From positions 1 to 35,090 of the IMG/VR virus record IMGVR_UViG_3300030688_000075: DNA of 35,090 bases. One strand, written 5' to 3'. The translations under genes were made by a program, and so were the position numbers. Within the stretch, counting starts at the first letter, position 1; the number at the start of each line of letters is the position of its first letter. The DNA comes from a virus. Of the stretch, positions 1 through 6,380 are shown piece by piece. The notes below the pieces were generated by a model that was not told the origin of the DNA, made no database searches, and was given only the letters and a program-made list of their open reading frames with translations.

Positions 1-183
1 GGTGTCTTCCACGACGTCATGCAGATAGGCCGCGGCGATCGTGATCTCGTCGGCGTTGATAGTTCGCAGCAGCGCGACCACCGCGATCGGATGCTCGATA
101 TACGGCTCGCCAGTGTACTTACGGACCTGACCGCGGTGAGCTTCGGTGGCGAAGTTGAGCGCCTTCAGTTCAAGCGGCGTCAT
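1..183 (-). CDS. SpoT/MESH1-like HD-domain hydrolase, N-terminal part
   Basis: Only the first 61 codons lie in the window; the gene runs off the left edge. The start ATG (183-181) overlaps the upstream stop as ATGA. The visible protein has an AHRGQVRKYTGEPYIEHP stretch followed by AAYLHDVVEDT. This is the first metal-binding H and the HD pair of the RelA/SpoT/MESH1 hydrolase family. Members of that family remove pyrophosphate from (p)ppGpp or dephosphorylate NADPH. The compact start suggests a small stand-alone hydrolase rather than a full RelA/SpoT. A role in lowering host alarmone during infection is inference. Family assignment is fairly firm; substrate is unknown. Confidence 0.75.
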   Translation of the reverse strand, partial: MTPLELKALNFATEAHRGQVRKYTGEPYIEHPIAVVALLRTINADEITIAAAYLHDVVEDT

Positions 184-539
184 GACGCCACCTGCTCGGA
201 CGGATGCAGAGCCTTTTCGAGCGCGATCGCACGCTCGAACGCCTCGACGACCTCGTCTTGCGTGCGACCCTCGAAGTCATTCCAATCCGGAATGGACTTC
301 TCTGTTTCGATCGCCTCCTTGAAGCGTGAGAGCGCATCGTTCAGCGGGTGGTAAAAGTCGATACTGTTATACATCTGCCCCGACGCCCTGAACATAGCGC
401 CCTCCGCGCAGAAGCAGGTCGCGCTGCTGGTGTAATAGCCGATCTCGCGCCCAAAATCGTTCTTCGCCCAGCATCCCTGCGTCCAGCCGCACTCGACGCT
501 TCGCTTGGCTTCCTCAAGAATCTGCAATGTCGTTTTCAT
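180..539 (-). CDS. DUF6197-like conserved phage protein
   Basis: This 119-residue protein has an N-terminal helix (LQILEEAKRSVECGW), then a CFCAEGAMFRA segment, and a central WNDFEGRT motif followed by a VVEAFERAIAL helix. That order matches the small phage and actinobacterial family I know as DUF6197, whose function is not established. The start ATG is preceded by GAGAGGAC at good spacing, and a promoter lies 30-60 bases upstream. It shares a transcript with the HD hydrolase downstream, overlapping by four bases. No membrane segment or signal peptide is visible. Family recognition is from motif memory only. Confidence 0.65.
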   Translation of the reverse strand: MKTTLQILEEAKRSVECGWTQGCWAKNDFGREIGYYTSSATCFCAEGAMFRASGQMYNSIDFYHPLNDALSRFKEAIETEKSIPDWNDFEGRTQDEVVEAFERAIALEKALHPSEQVAS

Positions 540-565
540 TTACTGTCCTCTCGTTGCTCTATGTT

Positions 566-597
566 CTTATAATCGCATGACTATTCGAGGATGTCGG
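566..597 (-). promoter_or_regulatory. Promoter for the DUF6197/HD hydrolase pair
   Basis: On the minus strand CCGACA (592-597) is followed directly by TCCTCG. A -10 can be read as GATTAT (17-base spacer) or as TATAAG three bases later. It matches the recurring promoter family of this window, though the -10 placement is ambiguous. Confidence 0.5.
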
Positions 598-604
598 TTG
601 GCAG

Positions 605-1060
605 TCACAGCGCCTTGCGAACATCCCTCGCGAGCGCTTGGTAGGAGTAGGGGTGAAGCTCGCCAGCGAACCCAACGGCCTTGTCGCCGTGATCCGCCGC
701 GAACTTGCGAACGATGCCGCCAGCGATGAAGGCGTGCGGGACAATCCAGACGACCTCATCCGCTTCGATGCGGCCACGAATGCGCTCAAGCTGGCCCCAA
801 AGCGGCGAGCCCTCCGGATTGGAGCCGGCCGAGACGATCACGAACTTGGCGCCGTGAATGTTGGCGCGCTCCACGATCGCGGATGCCGGGATGCCAATCT
901 TCGCGTTCATGTGACACTCGGGGAACTCGCCGCCGAGTCCCTGAGCGGAGGCGATGCTGTCGCCAATCACGGCGCATTCGCTCGCCATCGCCGGCATGGG
1001 GGTGCAGCTCGAAATCCAGGTCATCGCGCCCAAAGCCGCGAGCATTTTTCGATAAGTCAT
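605..1060 (-). CDS. SGNH/GDSL-hydrolase-like secreted protein or lipoprotein
   Basis: The 151-residue product starts with a basic then hydrophobic stretch ending in WISSCTPMPAMA. ISSC could be a lipobox, and the alanines after it a signal-peptidase I site. The mature part has VIGDSIAS (block I nucleophile Ser), a SAGSNPEGS segment where the family usually carries a Gly or Asn, and a C-terminal GELHPYSYQALA block with the likely catalytic His. This is the SGNH hydrolase layout in a short form. Such enzymes act on esters, for example acylated surface sugars. Here it could trim envelope polysaccharide or act at lysis; that is inference. The start has AAGGA nine bases upstream. Confidence 0.65.
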   Translation of the reverse strand: MTYRKMLAALGAMTWISSCTPMPAMASECAVIGDSIASAQGLGGEFPECHMNAKIGIPASAIVERANIHGAKFVIVSAGSNPEGSPLWGQLERIRGRIEADEVVWIVPHAFIAGGIVRKFAADHGDKAVGFAGELHPYSYQALARDVRKAL

Positions 1061-1072
1061 TATTGATTGTCC

Positions 1073-1156
1073 TTACAAGTCACGGGGATAGCGTGGATCG
1101 AAGAACTCCTCGATCCAATCGGCGACAGCATCGAACCAAGCCGATATGGATCTCAT
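1073..1156 (-). CDS. Possible 27-residue ORF in the SGNH gene leader
   Basis: A short open frame encodes a 27-residue acidic, aromatic peptide (starting MRSISAWFDAVADWIEEFF) that could form an amphipathic helix. It ends 12 bases before the SGNH gene. Its ATG is part of a TATAATG string, so if TATAAT is a -10 box the transcript would start downstream of this ATG and the ORF would not be translated from that promoter. It has no clear ribosome binding site. It may be a leader peptide, a small membrane-active protein, or chance. Confidence 0.25.
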   Translation of the reverse strand: MRSISAWFDAVADWIEEFFDPRYPRDL

Positions 1157-1173
1157 TATAGCAAGAAATTCGC

Positions 1174-1665
1174 TCAAACCGACATTTCCCCGACCAGAGT
1201 ATAGCGATGTAAGCGGGTCTCGATCTCGCCGGTGGCTTCGTCATGGGCGATGACCCAGCTAGTTTGACCCAGCTGGCCCCTGAACCGTTTGTAATCGATG
1301 AACTCACCGGCGATCCGGTATCCTAGACCGGGTGCGAGGTAGTTTTCGATCTTATACCAGTTTTTAATCTTACCATTATGCGGTTTAGCCTTTCTCTTGG
1401 CTCGAATAGGGATGAACTTCATCGTGGAGCGAATAGCGCGAGCTCTGTTGAGGGCTTCCTGCGTATTCTGATGAAAATTATAGCTAAGTTGATGGACGAA
1501 ATAATCAATGCTCTCTTCGACATCGCGGTATGTCTCGACCTTCGCCAAGAATACATCCAGCCGCTTTATCGCCAGTTCACGGTATTCTAACGTGGACATT
1601 TTATCGCCCATCGCGTTCCACAACGATGAAAGCGAGTTATATTCGTACTCGGCGTCGCTAAACAT
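1174..1665 (-). CDS. Hypothetical phage protein, 163 residues
   Basis: I do not recognise this protein. The first two thirds look helical and charged (segments around residues 20-90), then a basic linker RAKRKAKPHNGK is followed by a mixed beta-like C-terminal part with YRIAGEFIDYKRFRGQLG. There is no signal peptide or membrane segment. The ATG is preceded by GAGAAGG seven bases upstream. The leader contains a 12-bp inverted repeat and a promoter, so the gene appears to be transcribed on its own. The basic linker would be compatible with nucleic acid contact, but nothing more specific can be said. Confidence 0.7.
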   Translation of the reverse strand: MFSDAEYEYNSLSSLWNAMGDKMSTLEYRELAIKRLDVFLAKVETYRDVEESIDYFVHQLSYNFHQNTQEALNRARAIRSTMKFIPIRAKRKAKPHNGKIKNWYKIENYLAPGLGYRIAGEFIDYKRFRGQLGQTSWVIAHDEATGEIETRLHRYTLVGEMSV

Positions 1666-1680
1666 TCTCTATCCTTCTCT

Positions 1681-1715
1681 CGTTCGTCTAAGAATTACAA
1701 TAGCTTAGACGAACG
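1681..1715. repeat. 12-bp inverted repeat around a -10 box
   Basis: CGTTCGTCTAAG (1681-1692) is perfectly complementary to CTTAGACGAACG (1704-1715), with 11 bases between. The candidate -10 (1697-1702) lies in the spacer. In RNA running through from thyX it would form a strong hairpin just upstream of the ribosome binding site of the next gene. It could be an operator, an attenuator or a terminator; it lacks a T-run. Confidence 0.65.
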
Positions 1716-1725
1716 AGGATATCGG
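1697..1725 (-). promoter_or_regulatory. Promoter for the 163-residue protein gene
   Basis: CCGATA (1720-1725) is followed by TCCTCG and, after a 17-base spacer, TATTGT (1697-1702). The element after the -35 matches the shared promoter family of the window. Confidence 0.5.
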
Positions 1726-1733
1726 GTGGGAGT

Positions 1734-2705
1734 TCATCTACATTCGTTGGGAAGCGTCTTTCGATATTGGATGAATCCAGGCGCGAATTTGCCGCTCAAT
1801 TCAGGATGACGCCACTTCGTCTCGAGCCGAGAGTATTCGTTTTCGATGATGAAGGTGCTAGGACCGATTTGGGTTCGGAATTCCGGCTTGGCGCCGGTTT
1901 GCAGGACGCGCGCCGTATAGCTCTCATCCATCTGAGCCTGATGCTCGAATGGCGAGGCGTGAAGCAGCTCGGCGGTGCGAAGTTTATCGTGAAGTTCGAT
2001 CGCCCTTTCGAGCGTCATGTCGAACCCATCGACCGTCTTGTAGGAGGTCGAGGCGCAACAGGCGACGGAGAGCTTGATAAGGTCTTCGATCCCAGGCCCG
2101 CCGACCGCTTGCGCAAAGGGAAGATGCCACTCACCCGGCTGAAGGGTCTGAACCGCGGCGTTCTCGATCGCATCACGAGCCGCCCGCGCGAACATCGCGA
2201 TATGCGGCTCGGCGTCCTTGTGGTCGCGAAGCGCGAAGAAGTTCGACCATTGGGTCGAAGTGATTAGGACATAAGTCCACATCCAGGGTTCCAGGAGGCG
2301 GTTGACGATCTGCTTATGGTAGCCGGCGTCGGCGAACCGGTTAGCCCACTCCACGGCGTCGTCGCGCGCCGCGAGCCAGGCTTCGATATTCGTAAAACTT
2401 CTGGCATCGGTTAGCTCGAAAGGCTCTGCGCCGGGAACGAGGATGAGTTCGTTGCATTCTTCGGTCGCCTGCATCCCCTTCTGGTTCTTGCCCCAGACCA
2501 AGGGGATGAACGGGTCGTCGATGACGTTCTGAATCATACGGCTGATAGGAATCGCGCGGCTCGAAGCCGTGTTGCGGCTGAACACGCAATGCGTGTTCAG
2601 TTCCGCGAGAACGATCCGCGGGATGCGACCAAGGATCGTATGAATACGTTTGCCGCTGATCGCGTGCTGCGAGGAGAGAATGCTTCGGGCTGTCGGGACG
2701 CTCAA
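1734..2705 (-). CDS. thyX: Flavin-dependent thymidylate synthase ThyX
   Basis: ThyX makes dTMP from dUMP using FAD, NADPH and methylene-folate. The 323-residue protein has the long phage-type ThyX plan: an N-terminal GKRIHTILGRIPRIVLAEL segment, the signature region THCVFSRNTASSRAIP, a long helical middle, and a C-terminal part with CCASTSYKT and SPFEHQ. The usual motif in this subfamily reads THR-x-FSRN-x-x-SSRA; here the Arg after His is Cys, while the other Arg and Ser residues remain. The start is TTG at 2705 with AAGGA six bases upstream; no ATG fits. It works with the dUTPase and ribonucleotide reductase of this window to supply dTTP. Confidence 0.9.
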   Translation of the reverse strand: MSVPTARSILSSQHAISGKRIHTILGRIPRIVLAELNTHCVFSRNTASSRAIPISRMIQNVIDDPFIPLVWGKNQKGMQATEECNELILVPGAEPFELTDARSFTNIEAWLAARDDAVEWANRFADAGYHKQIVNRLLEPWMWTYVLITSTQWSNFFALRDHKDAEPHIAMFARAARDAIENAAVQTLQPGEWHLPFAQAVGGPGIEDLIKLSVACCASTSYKTVDGFDMTLERAIELHDKLRTAELLHASPFEHQAQMDESYTARVLQTGAKPEFRTQIGPSTFIIENEYSRLETKWRHPELSGKFAPGFIQYRKTLPNECR

Positions 2706-2729
2706 TGGGTTTCCTTTCGTTAAATAGCA

Positions 2730-2765
2730 AAATAGCGGTTTCGCGATTAAGCGAAACCGCTATTT
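2730..2765 (-). terminator. Rho-independent terminator
   Basis: A perfect 15-bp stem (2730-2744 with 2751-2765) has a 6-base loop. On the minus strand the stem ends in CTATTTTGCTATTT. It lies between the stop of the gene at 2771 and the start of thyX, so it ends transcription from upstream. Confidence 0.8.
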
Positions 2766-2770
2766 AGATG

Positions 2771-3211
2771 TTAGGCGCCGATTTTAAGCGCGCCGCCGTT
2801 GGTCTTAGCGGTGGCGATCATCGATTTCGTTATCGAGGCGAAAGATGCGCGAGCCGAACGCTCGGTCTCGAAGCTCACGCGAATCGCCTCACGTTGCTGC
2901 GCGCCGCGAATGAAGTCGGCCAGAGCCTTATCTTCATCAAGCTGATCGAGGTCGAAGCCATATTCACCTTGAACATGCGCGAACAGACGTAATAGCGCGA
3001 ACTCGGCCGCCGCCAACTTCTTCGTGGTCTCGTTGTGATCGCTGATCTCCTGCTCGGCGGCGCTAGTCAAAATCGCGTTGTCCTCTTCCACCTCGGTGAG
3101 AAGCGCCTGCATTTCCGTGAGCGCGGCGCTAACTTCGGTGCTGTCGAGCGTCAGCTTCATTTCGACCAGGTCCGATTTCTCTTCGGTCGTATAAGTTGTA
3201 ACAGTATCCAC
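2771..3211 (-). CDS. Hypothetical helical/coiled-coil protein
   Basis: I do not recognise this 146-residue protein. It is acidic and strongly helical. Residues about 20-75 carry heptad-like leucines and alanines (EVSAALTEMQALLTEVEEDN) suggesting a coiled coil, and a short basic C-terminal tail ends TKSMIATAKTNGGALKIGA. The start is GTG at 3211 with GAGGAG six bases upstream. A TCAnnnnTGA dyad lies just before the ribosome binding site and a strong terminator follows the stop. A structural or scaffolding role is possible but unsupported. Confidence 0.7.
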   Translation of the reverse strand: MDTVTTYTTEEKSDLVEMKLTLDSTEVSAALTEMQALLTEVEEDNAILTSAAEQEISDHNETTKKLAAAEFALLRLFAHVQGEYGFDLDQLDEDKALADFIRGAQQREAIRVSFETERSARASFASITKSMIATAKTNGGALKIGA

Positions 3212-3227
3212 TTGTTTCTCCTCTGTG

Positions 3228-3243
3228 CAGTCAACATTGACTG
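3228..3243. promoter_or_regulatory. TCAnnnnTGA operator-like dyad
   Basis: CAGTCAACATTGACTG is a perfect 6-4-6 palindrome, placed between the stop at 3265 and the ribosome binding site of the 3211 gene. It is a member of the recurring dyad family. Confidence 0.6.
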
Positions 3244-3264
3244 TAGGTCATTGACAAATAAGCG

Positions 3265-3648
3265 CTATTTGCGCCCTCTTATGACGAATCTCACGCTCGG
3301 CGCGCTCCATCGACTCGCTCGGAAGGGCTTCACGCCTCGCGCATCGAGCGCCCTCGCGAGCTGCTCGTAGGTCAAAGGAACTCCGGCGTCCTCGAAGATC
3401 GCATCGATCTGCGCCAAGATCACCTGCTTGCGTTTGATCGCCTCGGCCGCGTTCGTCGCGAACGCCACGGCTCGAGCCTTCGCGAGCTTCTCGTTCTTTG
3501 AAATGGTGCTGTAGTTTAGCGCCTTCTGAGCGAGCGCTCGAAGGTCTTTGAATCCCGGATCGTACTCGTCCAGGTTCAACACCATTTTGCAGACCTTTCG
3601 CAGGTCCGCGAGCTCCCGAGCGGTTACATGATGTGCCTCCTCTGTCAT
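3265..3648 (-). CDS. Putative DNA-binding protein with recombinase-like C-terminus
   Basis: The N-terminal 70 residues are helical and charged. The C-terminal 40 residues (GVPLTYEQLARALDARG then FRASRWSAPSVRFVIRG) resemble the helix-turn-helix found near the end of the serine recombinase 'Recombinase' domain. There the pattern is a step of choosing new-gene arms, a W, then a V-x-x-I/V helix. No catalytic resolvase domain is present, so the protein is more likely a DNA-binding regulator than a recombinase. ATG at 3648 has GAAGGG six bases upstream, and that site partly abuts a TCAnnnnTGA dyad. It could be a candidate reader of the window's repeated operators, but that is speculation. Confidence 0.65.
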   Translation of the reverse strand: MTEEAHHVTARELADLRKVCKMVLNLDEYDPGFKDLRALAQKALNYSTISKNEKLAKARAVAFATNAAEAIKRKQVILAQIDAIFEDAGVPLTYEQLARALDARGVKPFRASRWSAPSVRFVIRGRK

Positions 3649-3658
3649 GATTTACCCT

Positions 3659-3668
3659 TCAATGTTGA
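3659..3668. promoter_or_regulatory. TCAnnnnTGA operator-like dyad
   Basis: Core TCAATGTTGA lies about 15 bases downstream of the -10 box at 3683-3688 and next to the ribosome binding site of the 3648 gene. Member of the recurring dyad family. Confidence 0.55.
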
Positions 3669-3682
3669 CTTATTGCACGTCA

Positions 3683-3711
3683 TATATAGCTCGCGTCTAC
3701 GTGGGGCGCAA
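3683..3711 (-). promoter_or_regulatory. Promoter for the 3265-3648 gene
   Basis: TTGCGC (3706-3711), then CCCACG, a 17-base spacer and TATATA (3683-3688). It matches the shared family. Confidence 0.6.
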
Positions 3712-3715
3712 TTGG

Positions 3716-4009
3716 CTAGTGCGCGGTTCCGAAATCGATGTCCTTGGAGACGATCGCCGGATCGTCGGCGATCTGCAACAGGACGGCCATGATCTGCGGC
3801 AGGCGCATCGCGACGCTGAAAGCCTGAAGAATCTTGCCCTGATGCAGCTGGCGCACGGTCATGTTGTCGGGGTCGAAATTGTCATGCGTATTAAACACGA
3901 AGAAATTGCCATCCTTCCCGATAACGATTCCGGCGTCGCCCTCTTGAATCGGACGGGGCGTGTTGCTGATATTCATGAGAGTCACGGGGTTGGCGTTCGT
4001 CGCGTCCAT
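3716..4009 (-). CDS. Hypothetical protein, 97 residues
   Basis: I do not recognise this protein. It starts MDATNANPVTLMNI, has a glycine-turn segment GDAGIVIGKDGNFFVFNTHD suggestive of beta strands, and a helical C-terminal half (RQLHQGKILQAFSVAMRLPQIMAVLLQIAD). The start at 4009 has AAGGAG at a 10-base distance. An upstream in-frame ATG at 4039 was rejected because it lies before that ribosome binding site. A promoter sits about 50 bases upstream. Soluble, no signal peptide. Confidence 0.7.
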   Translation of the reverse strand: MDATNANPVTLMNISNTPRPIQEGDAGIVIGKDGNFFVFNTHDNFDPDNMTVRQLHQGKILQAFSVAMRLPQIMAVLLQIADDPAIVSKDIDFGTAH

Positions 4010-4057
4010 AGTGGGTAGTCTCCTTGCTTTTGATCGCAAAATCGCGATCTGTTATTC

Positions 4058-4086
4058 GTTATAGCGATCCATACATCATAGATCGC
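4058..4086 (-). promoter_or_regulatory. Promoter for the 3716-4009 gene
   Basis: An extended-looking GCTATAAC -10 (4058-4063) matches other promoters of the window. The -35 is weak (GCGATC or CGATCT depending on a 17- or 16-base spacer). A 6-bp inverted repeat GATCGC/GCGATC lies just downstream. Confidence 0.5.
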
Positions 4087-4092
4087 GGCAAA

Positions 4093-4302
4093 TTAGAACG
4101 CCTCGCTAAGGGCGTAAATTCTGAGAGTGGCGTTCTTTCGCTGAAACACGCGGTTATATGCCTTTATTCGCATCTTCGCGTAGCTCAGCGCCTCATTGAG
4201 TGTCATAGGGTCAGTCAGAATCACGCCGACGTCCCTGCCTCTCTCGTAAGCGAGAACTCGCCAGAAACCCATTCCGCGATCTAGCTCGACGCTAAACTCC
4301 AT
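4093..4302 (-). CDS. Hypothetical protein, 69 residues
   Basis: I do not recognise this small basic protein. It begins MEFSVELDRGMGFWRVLAYE and ends with KAYNRVFQRKNATLRIYALSEAF, predicted as strand-rich start followed by a helix (LNEALSYAKMRIKAYN). The start at 4302 overlaps the upstream gene by 11 bases with GAGGA close upstream, so translation is probably coupled. A longer in-frame start at 4386 would overlap the upstream gene by almost 100 bases and was rejected. Confidence 0.65.
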   Translation of the reverse strand: MEFSVELDRGMGFWRVLAYERGRDVGVILTDPMTLNEALSYAKMRIKAYNRVFQRKNATLRIYALSEAF

Positions 4303-4612
4303 CAACTTTATCCTCTTCGTCCTCGCTCTCGATGCCGGCGTCCTCGTTCGTGACCCAGACCCACGCCATGATGTAGGCGCCATCATCCGCGCCGATCGAT
4401 ACGATAGCGCCGTCGTCGATCTCCATCTCTCCGTCGATCGAGGAGATCGCCTCGCGATATTTCCGATGAAGGTCGCTATTATTCTCGATCTGACTCTCCG
4501 CGATCCGCTTCAGCATCAGCCCGCAGCCGACCAGGCCACCGGTAGCTTTCATCGAGACCAGGTTCGCCTGGCGGATCGACTCAACCTCCTCGTCACTTAG
4601 ATTTATCCACAT
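4292..4612 (-). CDS. Hypothetical protein with acidic tail, 106 residues
   Basis: I do not recognise this protein. It starts MWINLSDEEVESIRQANLVS, has a middle helix with GCGLMLKRIAES, and a strand-rich section GAYIMAWVWVTNEDAG before a very acidic tail (ESEDEEDK). The start ATG at 4612 has CGGAG nine bases upstream. A GTG at 4648 is in frame, but it falls at about the expected transcription start and lacks a ribosome binding site. An acidic C-terminus is common in phage proteins that mimic DNA or bind basic partners, but there is no direct evidence here. Confidence 0.65.
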   Translation of the reverse strand: MWINLSDEEVESIRQANLVSMKATGGLVGCGLMLKRIAESQIENNSDLHRKYREAISSIDGEMEIDDGAIVSIGADDGAYIMAWVWVTNEDAGIESEDEEDKVDGV

Positions 4613-4648
4613 TCGCTTTTTCTCCGTTTTCGCTGTTTCGCTAATCAC

Positions 4649-4677
4649 AATATAACTCAGATGATCGCGGGTGTCGG
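4649..4677 (-). promoter_or_regulatory. Promoter for the 4612 and 4302 genes
   Basis: CCGACA (4672-4677) is followed by CCCGCG and, after 17 bases in total, TATATT (4649-4654). Good match to the shared family. Confidence 0.6.
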
Positions 4678-4703
4678 GTGGCAGTCAGAGCGATTTTAAG
4701 CGT

Positions 4704-4766
4704 CACTGACGCGCGGGGATCATTGAAGCTGCGACGTTGCGTCGAAGCGCGTCCCGCGCGTCAGTG
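4704..4766. repeat. 14-bp inverted repeat with structured loop
   Basis: CACTGACGCGCGGG (4704-4717) pairs perfectly with 4753-4766, with 35 bases between. Inside, CGAC (4732-4735) can pair with GTCG (4741-4744) and GCT with AGC around it, giving a nested hairpin. It sits in the 193-base gap after the zinc-ribbon gene. It may be a terminator of that transcript (no T-run), a stable small RNA, or a protein site. The rest of the gap holds only the promoter. Confidence 0.6.
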
Positions 4767-4805
4767 AGCTTCTCTGACGATCCCCAACGCTATTGCGCGC
4801 TAGAG

Positions 4806-5018
4806 CTAAGTCGCGCTTTCGCTATCGCGCGATTTAATGAGATGGTAAAACTCAACGTCCCTCGGATCGACTCTGATCCAGGCGCGACCGCCGTCCTTCG
4901 GATAGACGTGAGCCCAAACCATTTTGCAGGCTGGACATTGAAAGCACCGACCAAGAATCTGAGATTCCGCGGTGGTTTCGGTCTTTTCGCCGCACTCGCA
5001 ACAATGAATATAACGCAT
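4806..5018 (-). CDS. Zinc-ribbon protein, 70 residues
   Basis: The N-terminal half is a two-knuckle metal site: CCECG near residues 6-10 and CFQCPACK near residues 25-32, a zinc-ribbon arrangement. The C-terminal half (AWIRVDPRDVEFYHLI) is short and charged. Small zinc-ribbon proteins in phages are often transcription or replication accessory factors. A distant resemblance to Ogr/Delta activators was considered, but the cysteine spacing differs. The start at 5018 overlaps the upstream stop as TGATG, with GGGGG eight bases upstream. Confidence 0.65.
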   Translation of the reverse strand: MRYIHCCECGEKTETTAESQILGRCFQCPACKMVWAHVYPKDGGRAWIRVDPRDVEFYHLIKSRDSESAT

Positions 5019-5410
5019 CAGAACATCCCCCAAAGAGGGTTTAGATTCTCTGATGGCGATGGTTCGGTGACGCGATCCGGATCGACCTCGGGCAGCGCGT
5101 CGAATTTCTCGATGTCGCCAAGGCGAATCTCCTCGCCCTTCGCCTCCATCATGTTGAATATTAAAGCGAGAGCCTCGTGTAAATTACATTGCCGAATCAA
5201 ACCCGAGGCGTATTTCGCCTGCTTCTCGGTCAGCACGGATCGCGGTAGATTCCGCAGCCGGCGAGCCATATCGCGAAGAACATCGTGATCCCGCTTTTCC
5301 TGCTGAAAGCACTTCTCGCCATCGAGTAGGCGCATCGCATAGCTCACGTCCCGCGGATCGAAATTCGCCAGCGCCGCCTTATAGGCGGTGTTCTTAGTCC
5401 AGCGTGCCAT
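5018..5410 (-). CDS. Hypothetical protein ending NPLWGMF
   Basis: I do not recognise this 130-residue protein. It is largely helical and basic in the first 100 residues (RDVSYAMRLLDGEKCF, VLRDMARRLRNL, EALALIFNMMEAKGEE). It then has an acidic proline-containing tail and ends in NPLWGMF. A nearly identical last motif, NPNWGLF, ends the otherwise unrelated protein at 14669-15199. Such hydrophobic C-terminal peptides can dock on sliding clamps or other hubs; that is inference. The ATG has an AACGGAGAAA leader. It overlaps the zinc-ribbon gene by one base, so the two are co-translated. Confidence 0.7.
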   Translation of the reverse strand: MARWTKNTAYKAALANFDPRDVSYAMRLLDGEKCFQQEKRDHDVLRDMARRLRNLPRSVLTEKQAKYASGLIRQCNLHEALALIFNMMEAKGEEIRLGDIEKFDALPEVDPDRVTEPSPSENLNPLWGMF

Positions 5411-5447
5411 TATCGCTATTTCTCCGTTTTCGATAAGCCGCGATTGA

Positions 5448-5473
5448 GCGACAGAGCGCCTTAGCTCTATCGC
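5448..5473 (-). terminator. Hairpin after the 5492-6271 gene
   Basis: GCGATAGAGC and GCTCTGTCGC form a 10-bp stem with one G-U pair and a 6-base loop, 18 bases after the stop. No T-run follows, so termination is only a guess. A weak TTATCG -10-like box lies after it for the 5410 gene. Confidence 0.4.
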
Positions 5474-5491
5474 CCAATAGTATTTTCGAGT

Positions 5492-6271
5492 TCAGAGAGC
5501 GCGCAGCCGCTTAGCGATGACCGAGTCCGGCCGCAGCGAGAGCGTCTGACCGACACGATTCGCGATGCCGACGGCGGCGAACAGGTTCATCATCTGCCCC
5601 GCTTGCGAGCGCGCCGTGCCGAGATTCTTGTTCGAGCCCTTGCTCGCGCCGGAACCGCTGGTCGATCCCAAGATCACGTTGACGAGAGAGGTCGAAGTCG
5701 CCTCGCCCGTTGCGTCAAGCGCCTTGAAGCAGTCCATCGTGTAGACGGAAGGGCGCTTGCCGGCGGCCAGGCTCAGGAAGAGGTTGTCGAACTTCTCCGC
5801 GATCTTCTTCTGCGTCGGACGCTTCGCGATCACCTCGATCTTGTTCGCCTCGTCGCCGAGTTCACTTTCGCTCAGCAGGAACTCGATCGCGACGAGCGAA
5901 GAAAGATCACGCACGGCCGCCGGAGCGCCCGCGGTTTTCGGAGCCTTGGGCGTTTTCGCCTTCTTCTCCTTCTTCATCGTCGCGCCGCCGTCAGCCGGAG
6001 CCTCGATCATCTCGGACGGTTCGACCGACTCATAGACTTCGGCGCGATCGAGAGCCGCTTCGAGTTCGCGCTCGGTGTCGGCGCTCATCTCGGTCACGGG
6101 CTCAACTTCAACCAGCTCCTCGAGCTCATCCAGTTCCGGCGCTGCCGCCTCGAGCTCCTCGATGACTTCGATATCCTCGACCACATCGACTTCGAGTTCG
6201 CCGAGCATGTTTTCGATGCTCTCCATCGCCGCAGCGCTCATGATCGTTCCAGTCATTCCAACATTGCTCAT
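5492..6271 (-). CDS. Hypothetical protein, acidic N-terminal half, 259 residues
   Basis: I do not recognise this protein. Residues 15-95 are very acidic (ELDELEELVEVEPV), followed by a lysine/alanine/proline linker (KKEKKAKTPKAPKTAGAP) near residue 100-118. The remaining 140 residues form a compact-looking domain with SLVAIEFLLSESELG, QKKIAEKFDNLFLSLAAGKRP and a C-terminal VIAKRLRAL. The linker splits an acidic tail-like part from a basic domain that could bind nucleic acid. ATG at 6271 has AGGAG with good spacing. The 110-base upstream gap holds no promoter I trust; it contains a TGTAGACTACA palindrome near 6324. Confidence 0.7.
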   Translation of the reverse strand: MSNVGMTGTIMSAAAMESIENMLGELEVDVVEDIEVIEELEAAAPELDELEELVEVEPVTEMSADTERELEAALDRAEVYESVEPSEMIEAPADGGATMKKEKKAKTPKAPKTAGAPAAVRDLSSLVAIEFLLSESELGDEANKIEVIAKRPTQKKIAEKFDNLFLSLAAGKRPSVYTMDCFKALDATGEATSTSLVNVILGSTSGSGASKGSNKNLGTARSQAGQMMNLFAAVGIANRVGQTLSLRPDSVIAKRLRAL

Positions 6272-6380
6272 AATATATCTCCTGTCTTATGAGCAAAGCT
6301 TAATTGCGTCGCTCGATTTATGTAGACTACAGTAAGCCCTGATGGTTGTCTTGTGGGAGCTTTACTTTAGTCTGCGGCAA

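Noticed and set aside
4806-5018. Zinc-ribbon protein as an Ogr/Delta late activator
   Set aside because: Cysteine spacing is C-x2-C ... C-x2-C rather than the Ogr C-x2-C ... C-x4-C, so only a general zinc-ribbon call is kept.
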